From Codonopsis lanceolata (taxonomy: Eukaryota; Streptophyta; Magnoliopsida; Asterales; Campanulaceae), in assembly GCA_013146195.2 (NCBI GenBank), contig CM028377.1, positions 160,344,302 through 160,408,301 on the forward strand: a DNA stretch of 64,000 bases, read 5' to 3'. The notes below the pieces were generated by a model that was not told the DNA's origin, did no database searches, and saw only the letters and a list, made by a program, of their open reading frames with translations. The position numbers were made by a program, and so were the translations under genes. Shown piece after piece: positions 56,824 to 64,000 of the stretch; position 1 is the first letter of the stretch, and each line of letters opens with the position of its first letter.

Positions 56824-58961
56824 ATGGTGAGGGAGAAGCTTTTGGATGATGATAGGACTATCTTTCAGTGTGGTAGAATGACTATTGAAGTTTATAGGAG
56901 CTGTTACAAGGATCATATAGAGTTTCGACTTGTAGAGAGATATAGAGGTAGACCTCACGTGATTTTCCTCTCTTCTATAGAATTGGAATGGGTTTGCGAT
57001 TTACTGGGGAGATTTTCAAGTTTCAAAGGTCTTTGCTGGAAGAAGAGACGGGCTAAATCTCAAGAAATAGTAGTGGCCAAGGAGGAGAATGCCTCTGGTC
57101 TGTACATAAAAATTTTTGTGAGAGGTTCTGGGAGGTCAGGCTTGATTTGCTTCCCTGAAAATGCTGTTAATTTGGGGTGGGCTATGGTGGCGGATAAATT
57201 TCGTAGATTTGCTTCTGTAAGTTCAGTAGAGGGCCATTACACTCCCAAATCTTTTAAGGTGGTGGCTGAGATCTCTCCTTGGCCTGATTTGATTCGCAGC
57301 TGTGGAGTTGGGGCGGTGGAAGCAGATTTTTCAGCGGATGAAGCTTCTTGCAGAGGAACTGTGAATTTCTTGGGAAGGTGTTTGGTGGGGAGTGTTAGAG
57401 CTTTGGATTATCCTAAACCGGAAGCTAGTGAGGTTCAACAGTAGGTCGATCAGAGATGGAGGACTCCTGGAGGAGTGAAAGTTGTGGATATGCATGGTAT
57501 ATTTTTCCTCTTTGAGTTCCCTTTGAAGGCAGAGGCGAATCGGATTCGCAGAGAAAAAATATGGAAGTTTAGACAGGTGGATCTTCTCTTGGATTGCTGG
57601 AATCCTGAATTTGGCTGTCACCGAGATGAGTTGGAGTGGATTCGGGCTCAAGGGTTACCTCTTCATTTGTGGGGGTCGCAGGTATTGCAGGATATTGGTA
57701 AGGCATGTGGCGGTTACATCAGTGTAGACGATAAAACTATTTCGAGGAAGGATTTGAGGTGGGTGAGAATTTTGGTGTGGTGTAAGGATAACCTTCCGGG
57801 CACGGTGCGCATCAAAGTGGGTGATAGGCTTTTCGTCGTTCCAATCTGGGCTGAATCTTCGACCTTTTGTAGGTTGTAGAACGACGGAGAAGGTGGTAAA
57901 GCTAACTCTGGAATGAGGAAGGTTAGGGTGAAGAAGGTGAGTGAGTCTCACGCGAGGGTGAGGGAGAGTATAGGTAAGGGGAAAGGGAAGGCGCAGGTCT
58001 GCAAAAAAGACAACGAGACTGAGAGGAGACAGACATACGCAGAGGTTCCGTCTGTACGTAACAGGTATGGAGCCAGTACGTGGGTCAACAGGGGTTCAAA
58101 ATTCAAATCGAACAAAGCAGACGGCATCTTTTCTGATAAGGGAAAAAACTCTTGTGAATTGGGTCAATCGAAGGAAAGGAGTAGTGGGCCTGTTTATGGG
58201 GCTAAAGGAGGCATTGTATGTGGGGAAGGGTCTTCAAAAGAAGCTGATTTGGGCCAGACAAATAGTGATGCAGAAGAAGGGGGTACCCAAGTAGGAGGGG
58301 TGGGCTCAATTAGTGGACCGTTTCCCTCTATTATTGTAGAAGGGCCCGAAGTGTTGAGGAACTGCTCTGGGACTCGGACATTGAGGATGCAGGCCTTAAC
58401 CTAGGAGTCAAGCCCAATACGCACATTAATATGTCAAGGACGGAACATGGTTTCGATACAGATAGGAGTGAAGTTACAGGTTGTGATCATATGGCGGAGG
58501 AAGGTGCCAGTATTCTGAAGGAGGTGGGGATCGACTCTTCAGCGATTAGGAAGCAAAGGGAGTCGCGAGAGAAAGATAATAGCTCGGCGGAATTACCAGA
58601 AAAGGAACCAGAAGCTATTAAGGAAGTAGACGAAGGCTACGAGCAGATGGATAAGGATTATTCGAACAGAGGAAAGGAAGCAGACTCTGGGACCAAAACA
58701 GGAAGGTGTCAGGATGAGATACGAGAGAGGGACAAAAAGTAGCCGGGTGTGTTTGAATGTAGCAATCATGCGTCAGTTGACCAGGATGATTGTTCTCATG
58801 AAAAGGTTGGACCAAAGGCAATTACACCCCACCTAGGTTCTCCCGAGATGATTCAAGAAACCCCCTTACACTGCTCACCGTTGAATATGGTGTCACCAGA
58901 GTGGGAACAAGAAAATGAATTACTAACAGGTAAGGAGGAGAAAGAGAATATCTCTGTATAG
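56824..58961 (+). pseudogene. L1 LINE ORF1 (DUF4283), nonsense and frameshift
   Basis: ATG 56824 lies six bases after the previous ORF2 stop. The first 206 residues (FQCGRMTIEVYRSCYKDHIE, HYTPKSFKVVAEISPWPDL) precede TAG at 57442. In the same frame comes the DUF4283 core (REKIWKFRQVDLLLDCWNPE, GLPLHLWGSQVLQDIGKACG, GYISVDDKTISRKDLRWVRI), then a stop at 57877 and a Lys/Glu-rich linker. A frameshift near 58340 moves to WDSDIEDAGLNLGVKPN, which ends at 58961 after one more stop at 58740. The ORF1 protein would bind LINE RNA. It is a different family from LINE 2 ORF1: no zinc knuckle is visible. Confidence 0.8.
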
Positions 58962-59231
58962 GTTGGCAGGAGGATGAAAGGATTTGGGAAAAAAAAAATT
59001 GGGGGGGGGGGTCGAATAATGGTTAAGAAGATAAACTACTGAAGTTGTTGTTGGAAATAGAGAAGGGTGGGAAAATGACGGGGCAGGGGATTAGCACCAG
59101 TAAATCTAAGAGTCGAGTTCGTAGCAACAGGGAGTAAAAGAATCTCAGTTGCAGCCTTGCAGCCTGAATTTCTACCAAGTGGAGAAGGGGGTGAAGGGGG
59201 CTTGAGTAATTTATTATTCTCAGTTTTTGTC

Positions 59232-59930
59232 ATGGATATACGTATTATCTCTTGGAATGTGAGGGGTATTAATGACGAGTCCAAAAGGTTGGTAATAAAA
59301 GAAACGTTAAAAAGATGGAACCCTCAAGTGATATGCTTACAGGAAACTACATTGGAGAAAGTCGACAGGCAGTTAGTCATGAGTGTGGGAGGTGGCAGAT
59401 GGTCTAAATGGGAACATTTGGATGCTGTTGGGGCATCTGGTAGTATTCTAGTGATTTGCGATGGTAGAGTTGTGGATAGAGTGGGTTTGATGCTTGGCAA
59501 GTATTCTGTATCGTGCCTATTTGAGAACTGCAATAACAATTTGAAGTGGATTTTTTCGGGGGTTTATAGGCCTTGTGTGGATGCAGATCGCAGAGGTCTG
59601 TGGGCAGAACTAAAAGCAGTTATTGACAGATGGAATTCTCCGTGGTGTATTGGGGGGATTTCAACACAATCAGATTCCCTCACGAACGAACTGGGGCCAG
59701 ATTTTTTTCTCCTGCCATGGTAGAATTCAATGACTTCATAAATGAGATGGAGTTAGCTGATTTACCGCTTGTAGGGGGAACCTTCACGCAGTCTAGAAAC
59801 AGCGAGATGAAACAATGTTCAAGGATTGACAGATTTCTTGTGTCAACAGATTGGGTTGAGGCTTTCGGGGGGAGTTCTCAAGCCTGCCTACCAAGGATAG
59901 TCTCAGATCATGTCCCTCTTGTTTTGGCTA
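59232..59930 (+). pseudogene. L1 LINE endonuclease domain, RT deleted
   Basis: ATG 59232 starts an APE-type endonuclease: MDIRIISWNVRGINDESKRL, VICLQETTLEKVDRQLV, GASGSILVICDGRVVDRVGL, then after a frameshift near 59650 GDFNTIRFPHERTG, GGTFTQSRN and RIVSDHVPLVL. The catalytic QE, GDFN and SDH motifs are present. At LVLA the sequence passes directly into the 3' UTR (CCTAGTGTACATAGGCC), so the whole RT is deleted. Confidence 0.85.
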
Positions 59931-60010
59931 GGTATAATCCTAGTGTACATAGGCCGCATCACCTATTTTGATGCTATTTATTTAATTATTACTTATCAAA
60001 AAAAAAAAGA
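59931..60010 (+). mobile_element. LINE 3' UTR and poly-A
   Basis: CCTAGTGTACATAGGCC, the hairpin GCATCA-CCTATTT-TGATGC (59956-59974) and ACTTATC plus poly-A match the 3' ends of the LINEs at 51456-51897 and 52308-52550. Confidence 0.85.
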
Positions 60011-60474
60011 ACTACAGTTAACCACCTCAACTTGTGTGCTGGAAATTTAAATTAGCTATACACCTCACCACCATTTTCAGTGTCAATTCTTTCACTAGTG
60101 TCTCAAAGTCAAAGATAACAAAGAATGCTACTAACAGAACTGCAAGTAGCTATGAACTAAAGATATAGCTTTGAACACAAGGCCATGAGAAGGGAAAACG
60201 CCTTAATATAGGCAAAAGATCATTTCCGGATTGCATTTTATACTGATAATATAAATAGCAAAAAGGAAAACTAAATATCTTTTTTTTCAGTTAAATTACA
60301 TAAGTATTAATAGCGAAAAGAACAATAGCAACCGATTCAAAATAAAAAAGCTTAATTAGCATACTTGTTATTATATGAAATTTGAAATTCAATAAAGAAC
60401 TTTTGGAGCATGCTAAGATAAGCCAATTAATGGAGCAAGAACTAAATAAAGAATAACCATGAAAAAGAGCATAC
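60011..60474. other. Non-coding stretch, probable intron or 3' part of the UBA2-like gene
   Basis: No domain or repeat signature was found. It lies directly downstream of the open reading frame of the RNA-binding protein gene (minus strand) and may contain its intron and 3' UTR. A polypyrimidine tract that would mark an acceptor could not be fixed with confidence. Confidence 0.45.
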
Positions 60475-61805
60475 CACAAGCGTGTTGAGTATCCACCAAA
60501 AGATCCACCGGACCCTTGAGGTCTAAGGGCTGAATTCTGTCCTATTGGTGAATTTGGGTAGGCATGTTGTAAACCCAAACCCTGCAGCATTGGGCCAGAA
60601 GACATGCCATACGTCCCTAGCAATGACTGATTCCCACCTAAATTACCCAACCCTTGAGCCTGGGCCCCTCCATATCCCCCAAACCCTGTGCCCAAATTCC
60701 CAACCGTCCCACCCACTGGCCCCGTCTGGCTAGACCCAAGAACTCCTTGGCCTGCCAAAAGGGAATTCATCTGCCCCTGAGCAAGAAATCCAGCATTGGG
60801 ATTGGCAAATAACCCACCGTACATTGGATTCAAAGCAGGGTGCTGACCAAGCAAAGCTAAATTCTGCGCAGCAGCCACTGCGGACAGCACCGGTGGTGTC
60901 TGCTGCCCCACGACGGCCAAGGTATTTACCGAAGTCCCCTTGTTTTTCCCATCTGCTGCTTTCTGGCAATACAGCTGCTGCCCTTCAAACATCTTGTACG
61001 GCTCTTCAAGAGCCTTCCTAGCCCCTTCGGCAGTCTTAAACAAAAACAAAGCAAACCCACGAGACTTCCCTGTAGCTGTATCGAAACCCATCGGACCCAT
61101 CTCAATCTCCCCAAACTTGGCAAAGAAACTCCTCAACCTCTCTGGATCAACATCCGCCTGAACATTAGTAATGTAAATCTTCCTAGTCGAGGAATCCACC
61201 GACGAGGCGACCGGCCCCAGAGACGCCAACTGGCACGAAGCAATCCGATTATTGATCTTCTTTCTCGGCTCCTTCAGAGCTTTTAAAGCCCCTGATCGGG
61301 ATTTGAACAGTACGAACCCAAATCCCTTCGCTTTGCCGGTAACCCGGTCGTTGACCACGTTACAGTCTTCAATTTCGCCGAATGGTTCGAAAGCGGCGGT
61401 TAGGATTTCGCGGGTGGTATCCCAGCCGAGGCCGTGGACGAAGATTTTGCGGTGGGCGGCATCGCGGTCGGCGGCATCGAGGATACGGGTGTAGAGAGAA
61501 CGGTTGTTGACGGCGGCGTCGGCGATGAGGTCGATAAGTTGGTCTTTGGTGTAAGGTTCGAGAAGGGTTTTAATCTGTTCGGATTCAGGTTCAGATGAGT
61601 TAGCATCTTCGTCGGACGATGAGGTGTAGAGGGAATCTTCGTCAGAGGTAGTCTCGGCGTGAACGGCGACTCGGGGTAGGATTTTCTTTGGAGCGAGTTT
61701 GGCTTTTGTGGTCTTCTTCTTCGTCTTTACAATTTTATTAGTGGCCATGTTGTTGGCTTCTGATGATTTGACGACTCTCTGCTTCCTCGCTTTGATTTTC
61801 ACCAT
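60475..61805 (-). CDS. UBA2-type RNA-binding protein with two RRMs (host gene)
   Basis: This is a nuclear hnRNP-like protein related to Arabidopsis UBP1-associated protein 2 (UBA2a/b/c), a family that binds U-rich 3' UTRs and acts in RNA stabilisation and in stress and senescence responses. ATG at 61805 is preferred; an upstream in-frame Met at 61925 adds 40 residues overlapping the adjacent repeat. Residues 1-45 are Lys-rich, 51-78 are an acidic Ser/Asp/Glu tract, and 83-115 resemble the UBA2 pre-RRM helix (YTKDQLIDLIADAA). RRM1 covers about 119-195 (IFVHGL; KGFGFVLF) and RRM2 about 208-283 (IYITNV; RGFALFLF). A Gly/Gln/Ala-rich tail follows. GGSFGGYSTR is followed by GTATGC (60474-60469), a likely splice donor; the 50 residues read beyond it look intronic. 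The true C-terminus lies further left. Confidence 0.85.
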
Positions 61806-62730
61806 TGTTGAGAGGGTTAGCGACCGAGATACGATGTAGCAAATTGTTTCGTATAAATTCTTTGCAGATAACGGTGAGGTTGCCCTAGAAATTGGGGTAT
61901 TTTTATGAACGGTTAACTTCACCATTGGTCCCTATACTTTACAAAAGTTCACTAGCAGTCCTTTTACAAAGAAAATGTCCACTAACAAAAATAGGTGAAT
62001 TTTACACATCTATAGTCCCTTCGTTGGATATCATTAAAGGCTTTTCCGTTAATTGATCGTGCGCTCAGGACATGATCATTTTTTAAAGGAAAACTTATCT
62101 TTTCCAATCCATGAAGAATAACAAAATTCATGAAGAACAGTCAACAATCTCAATCCAAGGTATTACTTTAATCGGCATAGCCATTGCTACACACAACAAT
62201 GAAGTTACAGCTAAAAACCTCATTACTATGGTGGTGCCGCCAAAGGAATCACGTTATCGACAATAACCAAGCCTTCAATCACCTCTCTGAATTTCTCCTT
62301 AAACCCCAGGTTTGAATCTAGTGTTGTCAATTCACTCGCCGCCGACAAAACCAGTATCGTCTCGATCGAATACCTCTCAGCCTCTCTGAGGAGAAATTTT
62401 CCCCAACACTAACATGATCAATCATTGGATGTTGATCTTTCATCTTCCCAATAGTCCCCAACAACTCGTTCGGCTCTCTTCCTTTCCCGTCTTGTAGCTT
62501 CAATAACACTACTCGCATCACACAACCAGGCTCGGGGTCAGGTTTGGCGTCGGCTAGTCAATTGACGTCCATTATATCTTAAATGATCGGTTTTGATTAT
62601 AGGACGACGCTCACGTGGGAGGGATGTGAGGTGTATATGGCGAGGTCGTCTTTGGGTTTGAATCGGACATAGAGGATGTGGGTGAAGGAGAGAGGAGAGG
62701 AGGAGTGATAGTTGAGGATTGGGTCGGCGG

Positions 62731-63084
62731 TAGGGGTGTAAGTTGTTTGGTTTGGTTTGATTTATGCCAAAACCACAAACCGAACCGCCTCCTAGTGGTT
62801 CCAAAAATCTCAAACCGAACCAAACCGAGTAAGACTTGGAACCGAACCGAACCACTCGGTTTGGTTCGGTTTTGTGGTTTATATAAATTATGTTTAATGA
62901 AATTAACCAACATTAAAAATAACAATAAAAATAAGATTTTAATTTGGAATAAACATCAAAATTAGGAAATAACCTACTAACAACAAATTATCATAAATAA
63001 AACAATACAAATTCTAAAATAAACACAAACAATGGAAGAAATAATAGTTCTCCAATAATCAAGATTTTGTTTGGTTTAGTATTC

Positions 63085-63159
<75 letters not shown>

Positions 63160-63406
63160 GAATAAATCAAAGGTTCAAAATAGTTAATAAATGTAATATA
63201 ATATATATTATATAATAAATAAATAAAAATATATAGGATGGTTTGGTTCGGTTCGATACCAAAAACCGTGAACCGAACCGAACTGTGTGGTTTTCTAATT
63301 TTTGAAACCGAAACCGAACCGTCTTCGATCAAAACCGAACCAAACTGACTGGTTTGGTTTGGTTCGGTTTGATTCCGTGATTTGGTAGTTCTGATTTACA
63401 CCCCTA
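62731..63406. mobile_element. hAT MITE with exact 8-bp TSD GTCGGCGG
   Basis: The ends TAGGGGTGTAA and TTACACCCCTA are perfect inverted repeats. GTCGGCGG flanks both sides exactly (62723-62730 and 63407-63414). Subterminal arms are long inverted runs of GGTTTGGTTCGGTT-like repeats (62745-62880 versus 63240-63385), able to fold into an extended hairpin. The middle has an AT microsatellite (63089-63157). Its 676 bp split the Dabb pseudogene. Confidence 0.93.
63089..63157. repeat. (AT)n microsatellite
   Basis: About 69 bases of uninterrupted AT inside the hAT MITE. It produces a false Tyr-Ile ORF on the minus strand. Confidence 0.95.
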
Positions 63407-63903
63407 GTCGGCGGTGAGGTGCAGGACTTAGGGGAGAGAGGTTAGGGAGTTGAGTCTATTGACCATTTCGTTGACTTTGTATGGGTTTGTGTTGGGTTTC
63501 ACTTTGAAGAGCACGATGTGCTCAATGATTTGGTCGGCGGCGACGGTTGTGGTGGACATGTTGGTAGGTGGGATGGAAGGCAACAAGCGAGAGAGAAAAG
63601 AGAGTGATGACATGTCGGGTACCAATGTGGGTCGGTTTCTCTCTCATTTTAGTTGTGATGAAGAACGTGGTTTAACAACCTGTACCCAAAGCATCAATTA
63701 AGACTGAAGAAGGAGAACATGGAAAAGACAATTTTGCCCTTAAAAATGATCATGTGCTGAGAACATGATCAACTAACAGAGCAACCTTTAATGACATACC
63801 GATGTGTAAAATTCGCCTACTTTAGTCGGTCGCGTGCATTTTCTTTGTATAGGGACTGCTAATAGACTTTTGCAAAGTATAGGGACTAATGGTGAAGTTA
63901 GCC

Positions 63904-64000
63904 TTTTTATTTATGACCTTGTCAAACGTATAAAATACAAAACTAACCTAACTCTCAAAAAACTAACTTGTATGACCTATTTTGTGATGAATTGTTTACA
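63904..64000. other. Short right-edge flank
   Basis: AT-rich, no feature seen. It is the outer flank of the long-TIR element. Confidence 0.6.

Larger units (their letters stand above)
62226..63625 (-). pseudogene. Two-domain stress-response A/B barrel (Dabb) pseudogene, split by a hAT MITE
   Basis: Dabb (stress-responsive alpha/beta barrel) proteins are small dimeric plant proteins linked to stress and defence. On the minus strand the first domain starts near ATG 63559 (an earlier ATG is at 63625): IIEHIVLFKVKPNTNPYKVN and NRLNSLTSLP, then TAA at 63428. After the MITE (62731-63406) it continues LSFTHILYVRFKPKDDLAIY and TSHPSHVSVV. The second domain reads MRVVLLKLQDGKGREPNELL and MIDHVSVGENFSSE; a frameshift near 62395 leads to LGFKEKFREVIEGLVIVDN and a natural stop at 62226. 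At least three nonsense codons and one or two frameshifts occur. No intron is apparent. It lies between the long inverted repeats. Confidence 0.82.
61911..63903. mobile_element. Long-TIR element (MULE-like), 2 kb, carrying a Dabb coding sequence
   Basis: 61911-62103 and 63719-63903 are inverted copies of each other over about 185-193 bp (shared words in TIR orientation: AACTTCACCATT, GTCCCTATACTTT, GAATTTTACACATC, ACATGATCATTTTT). Possible 9-bp duplications are TTTATGAAC (61902-61910) and TTTATGACC (63910-63918), or TTTTTATGA/TTTTTATTT; both are imperfect. Long inverted ends with about 9-bp duplications suit Mutator-like elements, and a captured gene fragment inside would make it a Pack-MULE. 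No transposase is seen. Two separate MITEs in opposite orientation remain possible. Confidence 0.65.

Noticed and set aside
60291..60474. C-terminal 60 residues of the long UBA2 reading frame
   Set aside because: Composition changes abruptly to Leu/Ile/Phe-rich after a GTATGC donor, so this looks like intron read-through and not protein.
63087..63332. 81-residue Tyr/Ile-repeat ORF on the minus strand
   Set aside because: Translation of the AT microsatellite and MITE arms.
1..64000. CRISPR arrays, bacterial operons, rRNA genes
   Set aside because: No regularly spaced identical repeats, no ribosome-binding-site gene clusters and no rRNA sequence; the content is eukaryotic plant DNA.

Overview
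This window looks like a repeat-rich piece of a flowering-plant nuclear genome, probably a eudicot. The evidence is chromovirus (Tekay/Del-like) and Athila/Tat-type Ty3/gypsy elements, Ty1/copia gags of the SIRE/Maximus type, plant L1 LINEs (one family carrying RNase H), hAT, Tourist and MULE-like DNA elements, and one plant UBA2-type RNA-binding protein gene. Species cannot be named from the sequence. Nearly all the DNA is layered mobile elements. There is one apparently intact host gene, at 60.5-61.8 kb on the minus strand.

Layout 1-27 kb: an Athila/Tat-type element on the minus strand is the base layer. Its 5' LTR is 21543-27020, gag is about 20314-21423 plus 15691-16051, protease is 14513-15697, and RT/RNase H runs 14510-13298. 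Three Tekay/Del-like insertions break it: a tandem LTR-internal-LTR-internal-LTR array that starts left of the window and ends at 13297 (with a 100-N gap at 6079-6178); a plus-strand solo LTR at 16052-20313 with TSD TCCTC; and a minus-strand solo LTR at 22580-26800. A 1.28 kb solo LTR of the Athila-like family (8650-9927, TSD TTGAG) then landed inside the second Tekay-like copy, so the two lineages invaded each other in turn.

Layout 27-43 kb: a 5'-truncated RNase H-type LINE (to 29288) is followed by a copia LTR and gag (29311 onward). That gag is split by a hAT-like element (30496-37584, 8-bp TSD), which in turn holds a nearly complete LINE (31228-36952). Next come a minus-strand LINE scrap, a leader with dispersed AGCTGAC motifs, an unusual ORF at 39379-40126, and LTR debris of Tat/Ogre type (about 40.9-43.25 kb).

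Layout 43-64 kb: a minus-strand copia LTR and gag (48.1-43.9 kb) is broken by two DNA elements. About 3.3 kb of AT-rich DNA without detectable genes follows. Then come two short 5'-truncated LINEs with clean target duplications, a Tourist-like element with TTA duplication, and a rearranged LINE (55.5-60.0 kb) in which the RT C-terminus precedes ORF1 and endonuclease. The UBA2-like gene follows. Starting about 105 bp upstream of its ATG is a 2 kb element with about 185-bp inverted ends. It contains a decayed two-domain stress-response A/B barrel (Dabb) coding sequence, itself split by a hAT MITE with an exact 8-bp duplication.

Three observations seem most worth following. (1) Short palindromes built around GCGGTCGC or its complement, with varying but self-complementary arms, lie upstream of the promoter region in LTRs of two unrelated gypsy lineages. 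(2) LINE 3' ends show hairpins, one with a compensatory base-pair change between copies. (3) A stress-protein coding sequence sits between long inverted repeats immediately upstream of an RNA-binding protein gene.
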